A DNA stretch of 64,000 nucleotides from Janthinobacterium sp. BJB426 (GCF_002735705.1 NZ_PDZL01000003.1:434001-498000), one strand, 5' to 3'. Positions 35,477 to 44,554 are shown, counted from the stretch's first letter. A program made the numbers and translations. The notes: generated by a model not told the origin, from the sequence alone.

Positions 35477-37231
35477 CTAGTCCGCCCTGACTTTAACATA
35501 CCGCCCCGGCGCCGGCTCGATTGCCGCGTGGCGCTTGTTGCCCGGCTTGCCTGGCGCCTTCACCTGCGCGCCGCCGTGTTCGGCCAGGAAGGCCGCCCAT
35601 TCGGACCACCAGCTGCCCACGTGCTCGGTTGCACCTTCCATCCACTGCTCGGCACTTTGCGGCTTCGATTTGGCCGTGCGGGGCTGGTCATTACTCCAGT
35701 AGCTGCGCTTTTTCTTCGAAGCAGGATTGATCACGCCGGCGATATGGCCCGAAGCACCGAGGATGAAGCGGTTGGCTTTCGGCTTTTTCGGGTTCAGCAA
35801 GGCCGTGCTGGCATAGGCCGCACCCCAGGGCACGATATGGTCTTCGCGCGAACCGTAGATGAAAGCAGGCGCGTCGATGCTGCTCAGGTCGACCTTTTCG
35901 CCGGCCACCGTCAGCTTGCCCGGCACTTTCAGGCTGTTTTCCAGGTAAGTGTTGCGCAGATACCAGCAGAACATGGGACCCGGCAAGCCCGTGCCGTCGC
36001 CATTCCAGTACAGCAAGTCGAACGCGGGCGGCTCCTTGCCTTTCAGGTAATTCGATTGCACGTAGTTCCACACGAGGTCGTTCGGCCGCAGGCTGGAGAA
36101 AGTGCTGCCCAGGTCGCGGCCCGACATCAGGCCGCCCTTGGCCAGGGACTGCTCGCGCAGCGCCACTTGCGGCTCGTCGATGAAGACGTCGAGCGCGCCC
36201 GTATCGCAGAAATCGAGAAAGGTGGTCAACAAGGTCAGGCTGGCGGCCGGATTTTCGCCCCGCGCCTTGAGCACGGCCAGCGCCGTCGAGACGATGGTGC
36301 CGCCCACGCAAAAGCCGAACATATTGAGCTTGTCCTGGCCGGAAATGTCCTGCGTGACCTGAATGGCTTCGATCACGCCTTGCTCGACGTAATCGTCCCA
36401 CGTCAGGTGCTGCATGCTCAGGTCAGGATTGCGCCAGGACATCAGGAACACGGTATTGCCCTGCTCCACCGCATAGCGCACGAGCGAGTTTTCTGGCTGC
36501 AAGTCAAGGATATAGAATTTATTGATGCATGGCGGCACCATCAGCAGCGGCCGCTGGTGTACCGTGGGGGTCGTCGGCGTGTACTGGATCAGCTGGAACA
36601 GCGCGTTCTCGAACACCACCGTGCCTGGCGTGGTAGCCACGTTGCGCCCCACTTCAAAGGCCGATTCGTCGGATTGCGAAATGCGGCCCTTTTGCATGTC
36701 GGCCAGCATATTGCTCAAGCCCTTGGCCAGGCTCTCGCCCTTGGTCTCGATCAGGGTTTGCTGGGCGTCGGGATTGGTCGCAAGAAAATTGGCGGGCGAC
36801 ATGGCGTCGACGATTTGCTGCACGGCAAACGCAATCTTTTGCTTCTGGTGCGGCGTCGCTTCCACGGCGTCGGCCATGGCGCTCAGAAACTCCGCGTTCA
36901 GCAGATAGGCTGCCGCATTGAAGGCCGACAGGGGGCTGGCGTGCCAGGCGGGCGCGGCAAAGCGGCGGTCTTTCAGCTCCGGCGTCTTGCCGGCCATAAA
37001 ATCAGCCCACAAGCCCGTCAGTTTGGCCACGTAGGCATTTTTCAGTTGCTCGATCACTTCCGGCTTGATGCTGGCACCTGCATCCTGCAAAATGCCGGCA
37101 ATCGGATTGCCCTGGGGCTGCGGTACCATGTTGAACCACGTCTTCCACTGCTCAGGATTGCTGATCTGCGCCATCCATTCTTTGGTCATTGCTTGAGGAT
37201 CGGGCATGTTCATAGATGTATGTAAGTCCAT
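35477..37231 (-). CDS. phaC: Class I polyhydroxyalkanoate synthase
   Basis: The 584-residue protein matches class I PhaC in length. The N-terminal PhaC_N domain (WKTWFNM, ADFMAGKTPELKDRRF, AWHASPLSAFNAAAYLLNAE) precedes an alpha/beta hydrolase core with the lipase-like box GFCVGG holding the nucleophile Cys308, then DFCDTGALDVF with the catalytic-type Asp region and GASGHIAGVINP with the His. It polymerises (R)-3-hydroxyacyl-CoA on granules. No phaA/phaB is nearby in this window. No convincing Shine-Dalgarno precedes the first ATG; a second Met six codons later is an alternative. An inverted-repeat element lies 15 bases upstream. Confidence 0.95.
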   Translation of the reverse strand: MDLHTSMNMPDPQAMTKEWMAQISNPEQWKTWFNMVPQPQGNPIAGILQDAGASIKPEVIEQLKNAYVAKLTGLWADFMAGKTPELKDRRFAAPAWHASPLSAFNAAAYLLNAEFLSAMADAVEATPHQKQKIAFAVQQIVDAMSPANFLATNPDAQQTLIETKGESLAKGLSNMLADMQKGRISQSDESAFEVGRNVATTPGTVVFENALFQLIQYTPTTPTVHQRPLLMVPPCINKFYILDLQPENSLVRYAVEQGNTVFLMSWRNPDLSMQHLTWDDYVEQGVIEAIQVTQDISGQDKLNMFGFCVGGTIVSTALAVLKARGENPAASLTLLTTFLDFCDTGALDVFIDEPQVALREQSLAKGGLMSGRDLGSTFSSLRPNDLVWNYVQSNYLKGKEPPAFDLLYWNGDGTGLPGPMFCWYLRNTYLENSLKVPGKLTVAGEKVDLSSIDAPAFIYGSREDHIVPWGAAYASTALLNPKKPKANRFILGASGHIAGVINPASKKKRSYWSNDQPRTAKSKPQSAEQWMEGATEHVGSWWSEWAAFLAEHGGAQVKAPGKPGNKRHAAIEPAPGRYVKVRAD

Positions 37232-37245
37232 TCAAGATTGAGGGA

Positions 37246-37361
37246 CGCCGAACAAAACCTACTGCGCGTCGGAATAGGCGGCCTGCGATGCTCACCGTAC
37301 TAGAGTACGGTTGCGCTTCTTAGCCACCTCTCCCTTCCGCTCGCTACGGTTTTGTTAGGCG
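37246..37361. repeat. 116-bp palindromic REP/MITE-like element upstream of phaC
   Basis: Terminal inverted repeats (CGCCGAACAAAACC at 37246-37259, GGTTTTGTTAGGCG at 37348-37361, one mismatch) bound the element. Inside is a perfect 16-bp palindrome CCGTACT-AG-AGTACGG at 37295-37310. It has no coding capacity. This looks like a dispersed intergenic repeat; only one copy was noticed in the window. Confidence 0.6.
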
Positions 37362-37431
37362 CCGAAACGTAGTCGAAAAATAAATACTTTAGGATCACCT
37401 GCATGCAAACTTTTACTCACTGCCAATACCG

Positions 37432-37653
37432 ATGATGCTCATGACCGCTGTTGCCTGGATCTATGTCGTCGGCCTCATGGCGCTGACAGAACCGTCCATC
37501 GTCGCCGGGGTGATGACCTTCGTGCTGTACTGCGTCATCCCCCTGTCCATCCTATTCTATCTGACGGGCTCGCGGAGACGCAAACGCAAGGCCGAGCTAA
37601 AAGCCCGCGCACTTGCCTCAGCAGACGATAAAACAAAAACGGCAGACACATAA
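37432..37653 (+). CDS. Small two-helix membrane protein, 73 residues
   Basis: Two hydrophobic helices (TAVAWIYVVGLMALT and GVMTFVLYCVIPLSILFYL) are followed by a strongly basic segment SRRRKRKAELKAR and a polar tail, giving an N-in or hairpin topology with a cytosolic tail. Three ATGs are possible within nine bases; the first is listed. No family was recognised. Its stop codon is embedded in the loop of the terminator that serves the convergent pgeF gene. Confidence 0.65.
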   Translation: MMLMTAVAWIYVVGLMALTEPSIVAGVMTFVLYCVIPLSILFYLTGSRRRKRKAELKARALASADDKTKTADT

Positions 37654-37664
37654 GTGTCTGCCGT
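37639..37664. terminator. Terminator between convergent small-membrane-protein gene and pgeF
   Basis: ACGGCAGACAC pairs with GTGTCTGCCGT (11 bp) around ATAA. On the minus strand TTTTTGTTTT follows, making it a strong terminator for pgeF; on the plus strand no T-run follows. Confidence 0.85.
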
Positions 37665-37669
37665 GCAGA

Positions 37670-38455
37670 TTATTTGCGCCAGATCAAGCTGGCCTGTCTT
37701 CCCGTGACGCCATCGCGCCGGTACGAGTAAAACTGCGCCGCATCGCTGACGGTGCAATATTCCCCGCCGGCCACTTGCGCCACGCCATCGCGCAGCAGCA
37801 TGGTGCGTGCCAGCGCATAGATATCGGCCAGGTATTTACCGGGCTTGTCGGCGATGGCGGTGAAGGCACTGGATAACACTTGCCGCTCAACATCATCGCA
37901 CGCGCCGTTGCGGAACGCTTGCAGCACGTCCTGCCCCACTTCGAATTGCCGTGGGCCGATGGCCGGCCCCAGCCACGCAAGGATGTCCGTCGCGCCTTGC
38001 GCGCGCATGCTTGCCACCGTGCGCTGCAAAACGCCGTTGGCCAGGCCGCGCCAGCCCGCGTGGGCCGCACCGACAACCAGGCCATCCGTCGAGCAAAACA
38101 GCACGGGCAGGCAATCGGCCGTCATCACGACGCACACGGCGCCAGACTGTGTTGCCACGCTGGCATCGGCGTCCGGCACATGGCCGTCCAGCTTGCCGGC
38201 ATCGGCCACGGCCACGCCATGCACTTGCGACAGCCAGGCCGGCTCGGCAGGCAAGATGGCGGCCAGCCGCGCGCGGTTGGCGGCCACATGCGCGGGATCA
38301 TCGCCCACGTGCGTGCCCAGATTCAAGCCACCGCCGCCCTGCCCGTCACCATATGGCTCCTGGCTGACGCCGCCCACACGCATGCTCGACAGCGCGCCCA
38401 CGTTCGCGGGCAAGCCGGGCCAATGGGGAATAATGCAAGGCAACGGTGACGTCAT
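37670..38455 (-). CDS. pgeF: Peptidoglycan editing factor (laccase-domain protein)
   Basis: The 261-residue protein is of the YfiH/DUF152 family, with the metal-site motifs LSQVHGVAV (His), MTADCLPVLF (Cys) and GAAHAGWRGLANGVL (His). Family members hydrolyse or edit peptidoglycan precursors containing L-Ser and have purine-nucleoside activities in other species. It overlaps the rluD stop by one base (TGATG), forming an rluD-pgeF operon as seen in many proteobacteria. Confidence 0.93.
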   Translation of the reverse strand: MTSPLPCIIPHWPGLPANVGALSSMRVGGVSQEPYGDGQGGGGLNLGTHVGDDPAHVAANRARLAAILPAEPAWLSQVHGVAVADAGKLDGHVPDADASVATQSGAVCVVMTADCLPVLFCSTDGLVVGAAHAGWRGLANGVLQRTVASMRAQGATDILAWLGPAIGPRQFEVGQDVLQAFRNGACDDVERQVLSSAFTAIADKPGKYLADIYALARTMLLRDGVAQVAGGEYCTVSDAAQFYSYRRDGVTGRQASLIWRK

Positions 38456-39504
38456 CAGACCTGTTCCGGCTCGGGAATGCCGGCGGTGGCGATCAGTTGC
38501 GCGAAGTCATCGGCCAGCGGCACGATCCACTCGCACGCTTCCAGGGTACCCGGATGCACGAGACCCAGGCGGCGCGCCTGCAGCGCCTGGCGCGAGAACA
38601 CGGACACCAGATGCTGCTTGCCATACACGTAATCGCCGACCAGCGCGAAGCCCAGATGCTGCATGTGGACGCGGATCTGGTGCGTGCGGCCTGTTTCCAG
38701 ACGGCATTGCATCAGGCTCACGGGACGACGGTCGAGTTCGCCGCTGCCGATCAATTCATAGTGCGTGATGGCAGGCTTGGCGGTGAAATTCTCCGAGACG
38801 GCCATCTTGACGCGGTCGCGCGGGTGGCGCGCGATGGACGCGTCGATGGTGCCGGCCGCCTTTGGCGTGCCCCACACGAGCGCGAAATACTCACGCTTGA
38901 CGGTGCGCGCCTGCAACTGGCGCACCAGGTCCGTTTGCGAAGCGAGGGTCTTGCCGACCACCATCAGGCCGCTCGTGTCCTTGTCCAGGCGGTGCACGAT
39001 GCCGGCGCGCGGCACGCCCGCCAGTTGCGGGCAGTGGTGCAGCAAGCCGTTGAGCAGAGTGCCCGACCAGTTGCCGGGGCCCGGATGCACGACCAGTCCG
39101 GCCGGTTTGTTGATGACGATGATATGCTCATCTTCGTGCACGATGTTCAATTCCATCGCTTCCGGCTTAAAAGCCTCGTCTTCCGGCGCACTTTGCGGCA
39201 GAATGACGATCTTCTCGTCGCCATAGGCGGTCATGTTGCGTTTGGCAACTTTTCCATCGACGGTCACGAAACCGGCTTCCAGCCACAATTGCAAGCGGCT
39301 GCGCGAGTATTGCGGCACCAGCTGGGCGATGACTTTATCGAGGCGGTGGCCGCAGGCGTCCGGCGTCAGTTCCAATGTAATCGGGGCCATTTCCTCGAAG
39401 ACGTCGTCGGCGGCAAAATCGCCGTCAAACGCCTCTTCGGCAGCATGGTCAGAAAGGGAGTCAAACGCGGGGTCAGCCAAATTAGGCTTCGGAGTTAATA
39501 TCAC
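38455..39504 (-). CDS. rluD: 23S rRNA pseudouridine synthase RluD
   Basis: The 349-residue protein has an S4 RNA-binding domain (HRLDKVIAQLVPQYSRSRLQLWLEAGFVTVDGK) and the catalytic motif GIVHRLDKDTSGLM with the essential Asp near residue 182, plus GRTHQIRVHM near the end. It makes pseudouridines in helix 69 of 23S rRNA. The GTG start at 39504 gives a 38-residue acidic extension compared with E. coli; the ATG at MAPITLEL would give standard length. Divergent from bamD, as in many Gram-negatives. Confidence 0.94.
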   Translation of the reverse strand: MILTPKPNLADPAFDSLSDHAAEEAFDGDFAADDVFEEMAPITLELTPDACGHRLDKVIAQLVPQYSRSRLQLWLEAGFVTVDGKVAKRNMTAYGDEKIVILPQSAPEDEAFKPEAMELNIVHEDEHIIVINKPAGLVVHPGPGNWSGTLLNGLLHHCPQLAGVPRAGIVHRLDKDTSGLMVVGKTLASQTDLVRQLQARTVKREYFALVWGTPKAAGTIDASIARHPRDRVKMAVSENFTAKPAITHYELIGSGELDRRPVSLMQCRLETGRTHQIRVHMQHLGFALVGDYVYGKQHLVSVFSRQALQARRLGLVHPGTLEACEWIVPLADDFAQLIATAGIPEPEQV

Positions 39505-39519
39505 AGCATTCCCATCGGC

Positions 39520-39525
39520 TATAAT
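39520..39525 (+). promoter_or_regulatory. Probable -10 element of bamD
   Basis: A perfect TATAAT lies in the short rluD-bamD divergent gap, 45 bases before the bamD ATG. Its position implies a transcript start near 39532, which favours the ATG at 39570 while still allowing the TTG at 39543. A TTAATA 19 bases upstream is a weak -35. Confidence 0.5.
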
Positions 39526-39569
39526 CAGCCTATTGTAAAATCTTGGTTAAAACCTTCTTGCAAAACGTC

Positions 39570-40373
39570 ATGCAAAAAAAATTATCGTTGGTAGTCGCTT
39601 CAGTCGTTCTGCTCGGCATGTCCGCTTGCAGCTTGTTGCCAGAAAAAGTGGATGAGACCAAAAACTGGTCCGTTACGAAATTATACTCGGAGGCGCGTGA
39701 AGAAATGGCCGGGCAGCACTATGAAGCTGCAATCGGCCTGTTCCAGAAGCTGGAGGCTAACTATCCTTTCGGCAACTATGCTCTGCAAGCGCAGATGGAG
39801 ATCGCTTACGCGTATTATAAGTCGGGAGACCAGGCGCAGGCACTGGCTGCCGTCGAACGCTTCATCAAGTTGCATCCGAACCACGCCAATGTAGACTATA
39901 TGTACTACTTGCGGGGCCTGATCAGCTTTAATGACCAGATCAGCTTCCTGAACTTCCTGTACGAGCAAGATCCGACCGAGCGCGATCCGAAAGCCACGCG
40001 CGAAGCGTTTGCGGCCTTCAAGCAACTGGTCGACAAGTTTCCAAATAGCAAATACGCGCCCGATTCGCTGGCCCGCATGAACTATTTGATCGATGCCATG
40101 GCGAAATACGAAGTGCACGTGGCGCGCTATTACTACCGCCGCGGCGCCTACCTGGCTGCCGCCAACCGAGCGCAAACGACGGTCAGCGACTTTGCCGCCT
40201 CGCCGGCCATCGAAGAAGCGCTGTTCATCATGTACCGCTCGTATGACAAGCTGGGCTTGACCGACCTGCGCGACGATACCTTGCGCGTGCTGACCAAGAA
40301 CTACCCGAACACGGCATTCCTCAGCCCGGAAGGGGTGAACAAGGAACGCAAGTGGTGGAAGTTCTGGCAGTAA
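39570..40373 (+). CDS. bamD: Outer membrane assembly lipoprotein BamD
   Basis: The 267-residue lipoprotein (ATG giving MQKKLSLV) has signal peptide and lipobox GMSAC with the lipidated Cys near residue 20. TPR units follow: EAREEMAGQHYEAAIGLFQKLE, YPFGNYALQAQMEIAYAYYKSGD, PNHANVDYMYYLRGL and others; the spacing and the motif ATREAFAAFKQLVDKFPNSKYA are typical of BamD/ComL. It belongs to the BAM complex that inserts outer membrane beta-barrels, including secretins. Monocistronic with its own terminator. Confidence 0.96.
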   Translation: MQKKLSLVVASVVLLGMSACSLLPEKVDETKNWSVTKLYSEAREEMAGQHYEAAIGLFQKLEANYPFGNYALQAQMEIAYAYYKSGDQAQALAAVERFIKLHPNHANVDYMYYLRGLISFNDQISFLNFLYEQDPTERDPKATREAFAAFKQLVDKFPNSKYAPDSLARMNYLIDAMAKYEVHVARYYYRRGAYLAAANRAQTTVSDFAASPAIEEALFIMYRSYDKLGLTDLRDDTLRVLTKNYPNTAFLSPEGVNKERKWWKFWQ

Positions 40374-40380
40374 AATGAAA

Positions 40381-40404
40381 AAAACCGGAGCTTGCTCCGG
40401 TTTT
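40381..40404. terminator. Bidirectional terminator between bamD and yaaA
   Basis: AAAACCGGAGC pairs with GCTCCGGTTTT around TT, with As before and Ts after, so both convergent transcripts can end here; it lies between the stops of bamD (40373) and yaaA (40410). Confidence 0.9.
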
Positions 40405-40409
40405 TTTAC

Positions 40410-41180
40410 TTATTCGCCTACCTTGCGCCGGAACACCCAGCTCTTGTCGTTCGACGCTTCCGGCACGAAACCGTAACCGTCGACATCGAACTGCTTCAGT
40501 TGCTGCGGATCGCGGATCTGGTTGACGGCCGCATAGCGGGCCAGCATGCCGCGCGCGCGCTTGGCGTAGAACGAGATGATTTTATACTTGCCGTTCTTCC
40601 AGTCCTCGAACACGGGCGCGATGACGGGCACGTCCAGCTGGCGCGGCTTGACGGATTTGAAATATTCTTCGGAAGCAAGATTGACCAGCACCTTGGCGCC
40701 CTGCTCCCTGGCTGTGCGGTTCAGGCCGTTGGTGATGGTGTCGCCCCAGAACGCATACAAATCCTTGCCGCGCGTGGTCGACAGCCGCGTGCCCATTTCC
40801 AGGCGGTGCGGATGGATCAGGTCAAGCGGGCGCAGCAAGCCGTACAGGCCCGACAGGATGCGCACGCGCGACTGGGCATAGTCGAGCTGGGCCGGCTGCA
40901 GGCTGCGCGCCTCGAAACCGGCATACACGTCGCCATTGAAGGCCATGATGGCCTGGCGCGCTTCCGCCAGCTGCGGCGTCCAGGAAGCGTAGCGGGCCAC
41001 GTTGAGGGCCGACAAGGCGTCGGAAATGCCCATCAGGCTGCCCACTTCGGCCGGGGAAAACTGGCGCATGCGCTCGATCAGCTGGGCGGAATGGTCGAGA
41101 AAATCGGGGGTGCTGTGCAACGAGGTTGTTGGCGGCGTCTCCAGGTCGAGACTCTTGGCGGGCGAAAGCACGATCAACAT
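40410..41180 (-). CDS. yaaA: Peroxide stress protein YaaA
   Basis: The 256-residue protein shows the DUF328/YaaA hallmarks: [14 protein letters not shown] at the start, [19 protein letters not shown] in the middle and [13 protein letters not shown] near the end. In E. coli YaaA lowers intracellular unincorporated iron and DNA damage under hydrogen peroxide. It is divergent from the PIN-domain gene with only 30 bases between the starts. Confidence 0.95.
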   Translation of the reverse strand: MLIVLSPAKSLDLETPPTTSLHSTPDFLDHSAQLIERMRQFSPAEVGSLMGISDALSALNVARYASWTPQLAEARQAIMAFNGDVYAGFEARSLQPAQLDYAQSRVRILSGLYGLLRPLDLIHPHRLEMGTRLSTTRGKDLYAFWGDTITNGLNRTAREQGAKVLVNLASEEYFKSVKPRQLDVPVIAPVFEDWKNGKYKIISFYAKRARGMLARYAAVNQIRDPQQLKQFDVDGYGFVPEASNDKSWVFRRKVGE

Positions 41181-41210
41181 AAATTATCACTACAGAATAG
41201 AATTGCCGAC

Positions 41211-41645
41211 ATGATACCTGCTCCACAAAAACTCGTCCTCGACACCAACGTTTGCCTCGACCTGTTCGTCTTCAACGACCCGCGCTGGGCGCCCCTGCTG
41301 GCGGCCATGGAAAGCGGCGCCGTGCATGCCATCACGCGCGAAGATTGCCGCGCGGAATATCTGGTCGTGCTGCATTACAAACATTTGCCGCTCGATGAAG
41401 CCAGCCGCGCCATTGCCGCCGCCCGCTTCGACGCGCACATCAGCGTGGTGGCACCGCCCGTGTCCGGCGTGCGCCTGCCCGTCTGCACGGACAAGGATGA
41501 CCAGAAATTCCTCGAACTGGCGCGCGACGCCAACGCCGACATCCTCATCACCAAGGACAAGGCCCTGCTGAAACTGGCCCGCAAGACGGCCAAGGCCGGC
41601 ATGTTCAAGATCATGGTGCCGGAAGGCTGGGCCTTGCCAGGCTGA
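41211..41645 (+). CDS. PIN-domain protein (putative toxin COG1569 type), no antitoxin nearby
   Basis: The 144-residue protein starts at MIPAPQKLVLDTNVCLDLFVF, giving the first PIN Asp, followed by RAEYLVVL with the Glu, TDKDDQKFLELA with the central Asp pair and ADILITKDKALL with the last Asp. These acids form the Mg-dependent RNase site of PIN nucleases. Solitary PIN proteins of this type are widespread in Burkholderiales. There is no small DNA-binding antitoxin gene on either side, so a classical VapBC module is not supported. The start is 30 bases from the divergent yaaA start. Confidence 0.85.
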   Translation: MIPAPQKLVLDTNVCLDLFVFNDPRWAPLLAAMESGAVHAITREDCRAEYLVVLHYKHLPLDEASRAIAAARFDAHISVVAPPVSGVRLPVCTDKDDQKFLELARDANADILITKDKALLKLARKTAKAGMFKIMVPEGWALPG

Positions 41646-41728
41646 GCCGCCAAAGCCCCACACGCAACGGGGCGCGCTGCGCTAGAATGGGACACGATTC
41701 CACTTTCCGCACCGCGACCCTACCGTTC

Positions 41729-42907
41729 ATGAACAGCCCGTCCCTGCCCTACACGACTCCCGCCCTGACCAGCCGCCTGCCTCTCGTGGGCACCACCGTG
41801 TTTACCCGCATGTCCAGCCTGGCGGCCCAGCATGGCGCCGTCAACCTGGGCCAGGGGTTTCCCGACTTCGATTGCGCGCCACAACTGGTTGAACTCGTCA
41901 GCGACGCCATGCGCGCCGGCCACAACCAGTATCCGATGATGACGGGCGCCGCGCCCCTGCGCGAGGCGATTGCCGCGAAAATCGCCAGCCTGTACGGCCA
42001 CAGCTATGACGCCGGCACGGAAATCACCGTCACGGCCGGCGCCACGCAGGCGCTCACCACGGCCATCCTGTGCTGCGTGCACCCGGGCGACGAAGTCATC
42101 GTCATCGAACCGGCCTACGACAGCTACCTGCCCGCCATCGCCCTGGCCGGCGGCGTGCCCGTGCTGGTCTCCATGGAGGTGGGTGAACAGGGCTACAGCG
42201 TGCCGTGGGACAAGCTGGCTGCCGCCGTCAGCAACAAGACGCGCTTGATCATCATCAACACGCCGCACAATCCGACGGGCACGATCTTGCGTCCCGCCGA
42301 CGTGGCCGCCCTTGCCGACATCGTGCGCGGCACGCAAATTCTGATCTTGTCCGACGAAGTGTATGAACACATGGTATATGACGGCGTGCGCCATGAGTCG
42401 CTCGCGCGCAACGCGGAACTGGCGGCGCGCAGCTTCATCGTCTCCAGCTTCGGCAAGACGTATCACGTGACGGGCTGGAAGGTCGGCTATGTCGCCGCGC
42501 CAGCCTCCATGACGGCGGAATTCCGCAAAGTGCACCAGTACAACGTGTTTACCGTCAACACGCCGATGCAGTACGGCCTGGCCGGCTACATGGCGGACCC
42601 GCAGCCCTGCCTGGACTTGCCCGCGTTTTACCAGCGCAAGCGCGACTTGTTCCGCGACGGCCTGGCGGGCAGCCGCTTTACCCTGCTGCCGGCCGACGGC
42701 ACGTATTTCCAGTGCGTGCGCTACGATGCCATTTCGCAAGAGACCGAAGCGCAGTTCGCCGAATGGCTGACGACGCAAATCAAGGTGGCCGCCATTCCTG
42801 TCTCCGCGTTTTACGCGCAGGGCAAGGAATCGGGCATCGTGCGCTTCTGCTTTGCCAAGAAAGACGAGACCTTGCGCCTGGCGCTGGAGCGCCTGCGCAG
42901 CATATAA
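41729..42907 (+). CDS. PLP-dependent aminotransferase (methionine aminotransferase-like)
   Basis: The 392-residue protein starts at MNSPSLPY. Class I fold-type I features are VNLGQGFPDFD, NQYPMMTGAAPLREAI, TAGATQAL, NTPHNPTG, LSDEVYEHMVYD and the PLP-lysine motif SSFGKTYHVTGWKVGY. The last two motifs match the YbdL/kynurenine aminotransferase subgroup, which uses methionine, glutamine or aromatic donors with 2-keto acids. The MetC gene elsewhere in the window is not linked. It appears to be transcribed alone or with the PIN gene upstream. Confidence 0.9.
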   Translation: MNSPSLPYTTPALTSRLPLVGTTVFTRMSSLAAQHGAVNLGQGFPDFDCAPQLVELVSDAMRAGHNQYPMMTGAAPLREAIAAKIASLYGHSYDAGTEITVTAGATQALTTAILCCVHPGDEVIVIEPAYDSYLPAIALAGGVPVLVSMEVGEQGYSVPWDKLAAAVSNKTRLIIINTPHNPTGTILRPADVAALADIVRGTQILILSDEVYEHMVYDGVRHESLARNAELAARSFIVSSFGKTYHVTGWKVGYVAAPASMTAEFRKVHQYNVFTVNTPMQYGLAGYMADPQPCLDLPAFYQRKRDLFRDGLAGSRFTLLPADGTYFQCVRYDAISQETEAQFAEWLTTQIKVAAIPVSAFYAQGKESGIVRFCFAKKDETLRLALERLRSI

Positions 42908-42953
42908 CCGAGCACTGAACATGGCTTCGCTGCGGCGGGGCAAAGGATGACAG

Positions 42954-44057
42954 ATGGTACAGCGTCGCATCGGCCCGGCCGACTTGGTTCCCGGCGAACC
43001 CCTGCCCTGGGATTTGTTTTTGGCGGACCATAGTGCCGGCCCGCAACTGCGCAAGGGACAGATCATCACGGACGGCACGCAACTGGGCCGTTTGCTGCAA
43101 CTGGGCTTGTACGTGGGCGCGCCGGAACAGCCGTCCGTCTTGCGCATGCTCAATGAAGCGGCGCAGCGCCTGGAACGGCTGCTGATGGCCTTGCGCAGCG
43201 AAAACAATGCCGAGCGCGACGTGCGCGACATCGCCCGCGAACTGCTGCGCGCGCTGGAACACGATGCCGATATCTCCCTGGCCAGCATCCTGCTCAACCA
43301 GATCGCTGGCAGCTACGCCGTGCGCCACTGTATCGAAACAGCCTTGCTGGCCATGCTGGTGGGCCGCAGCATGCACAAGTCCCACGATGAACTGTTGTTG
43401 ATCGGCGCGGCCGCGCTGACGATGAACGTGGGCATGCTGCGCCACCACGACAGCTTCCAGGACCGGCGCGGCCCCCTGAACGACGACGAAATGCGCATCG
43501 TGCGTCTGCATCCGCAGGAAAGCACGGAATTGCTGCGCTGCGCCGGCGTCGACGACGAGGAATGGCTGAGCTGTGTGCTCCTGCACCATGAAAACGACGA
43601 TGGCAGCGGCTACCCGCAGGGGCGCACGGCCGATGAAATCCTGCAAAATGCCAAGCTGATCGGCCTGGCCGACCGCTATTGCGCCCGCGTTTCCGCGCGC
43701 AACTATCGCCGCTCCATCGTACCCGACCAGGCGCTGCAGCACATCTTTCTCGACCAGGGCGTGCCTATCGACCCGCTGCTGGGCGAACAGTTCGTCAATC
43801 TGCTGGGCAAGTATCCTCCCGGAACGTTGGTGCGCCTGCGCAGCGGCGAACTGGGGGTGGTGACGCAACGAGGCGCCGGCCACGTGCATCCGCTCAGCGA
43901 TACGCTGGGCGCGCCGCTGGCCGCCGCCCAGCTATCGCAGATGACGCCGCGCGACACGGGCGACAGCCAGTTCGCCATCGTTTCCTCGCTGCACGAAGAC
44001 GATGCCGGCATGCATTTCAGCATGCGGCATGTGTGGGGCGATGAGGCGCGGCTGTAG
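42954..44057 (+). CDS. Degenerate HD-GYP domain protein
   Basis: The 367-residue protein has an N-terminal DUF3391-like part (LVPGEPLPWDLF...LRKGQII) and an HD-GYP-like domain: HCIETALLAMLVGRSM, then TMNVGMLRHHDSFQ where active enzymes have HDIGK, LHPQES, LLHHENDDGSGYPQG and ADRYCARV. The HD pair of the metal site is missing and replaced by MN, while the H..E and GYP parts remain. It may bind c-di-GMP or a partner rather than hydrolyse it. An AAGGA lies seven bases before the ATG. No receiver domain. Confidence 0.85.
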   Translation: MVQRRIGPADLVPGEPLPWDLFLADHSAGPQLRKGQIITDGTQLGRLLQLGLYVGAPEQPSVLRMLNEAAQRLERLLMALRSENNAERDVRDIARELLRALEHDADISLASILLNQIAGSYAVRHCIETALLAMLVGRSMHKSHDELLLIGAAALTMNVGMLRHHDSFQDRRGPLNDDEMRIVRLHPQESTELLRCAGVDDEEWLSCVLLHHENDDGSGYPQGRTADEILQNAKLIGLADRYCARVSARNYRRSIVPDQALQHIFLDQGVPIDPLLGEQFVNLLGKYPPGTLVRLRSGELGVVTQRGAGHVHPLSDTLGAPLAAAQLSQMTPRDTGDSQFAIVSSLHEDDAGMHFSMRHVWGDEARL

Positions 44058-44095
44058 GCTGGCTAGGCAAGGCCAGCGTCAAACTAAATCTCAGC

Positions 44096-44554
44096 TTACG
44101 GTTTCGGCGGACGGATGCCCGTGTACTGTGCGCTGACCAGCAGCCATTGCTTGTCGACAAGCCGAGCGACATAGCCGGCGCGCAGGGCGAAGGTGCGGGC
44201 GCCCCCCTCCTGATTGAGACGGTAGGACAGCCGCGCCGAGATGAGCGCCGTATCGCCAAACAGGCGCACCACCGGTTCATCGACCTGGAGCTGGGGACTC
44301 GGCCGCTTCTGCTCTGGCGCATAGAAGGACAACATTTTTTCACGCCCGTCCACCTCGCCGACCGGCGATATTTCCACATAATTCTCCGCCGTGATGGCTT
44401 TCAAGGCAACTTGATCAAAGTTATTCTGCGCCTGCGCATGGCGCTGCACCAGAGCCACCAGTTCGGCATCGCCGGATGCCGCGTTCGCGTTACCGATCAC
44501 GCCGAAGGCGCCAAGCAGACAGGTGGAGAGGATATGTGGAACGGTCAATTTCAT
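44096..44554 (-). CDS. Secreted NTF2-like (DUF4440) protein
   Basis: The 152-residue precursor has a signal peptide (LSTCLLGAFGVIGNANA, cleavage near ANA-A). The mature part fits the SnoaL/NTF2-like cone fold: ELVALVQRHAQAQNNFD, then ITAENYVEISPVGEVDGREKMLSFY and late strands ending VSAQYTGIRP. Such proteins are often uncharacterised periplasmic proteins; ligand or reaction unknown. AGGA lies nine bases before the start. Monocistronic. Confidence 0.82.
   Translation of the reverse strand: MKLTVPHILSTCLLGAFGVIGNANAASGDAELVALVQRHAQAQNNFDQVALKAITAENYVEISPVGEVDGREKMLSFYAPEQKRPSPQLQVDEPVVRLFGDTALISARLSYRLNQEGGARTFALRAGYVARLVDKQWLLVSAQYTGIRPPKP

Noticed and set aside
41211-41645. VapC-type toxin of a toxin-antitoxin pair
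   Set aside because: The PIN residues are present, but no small antitoxin gene lies on either side, so only a solitary PIN protein is claimed.
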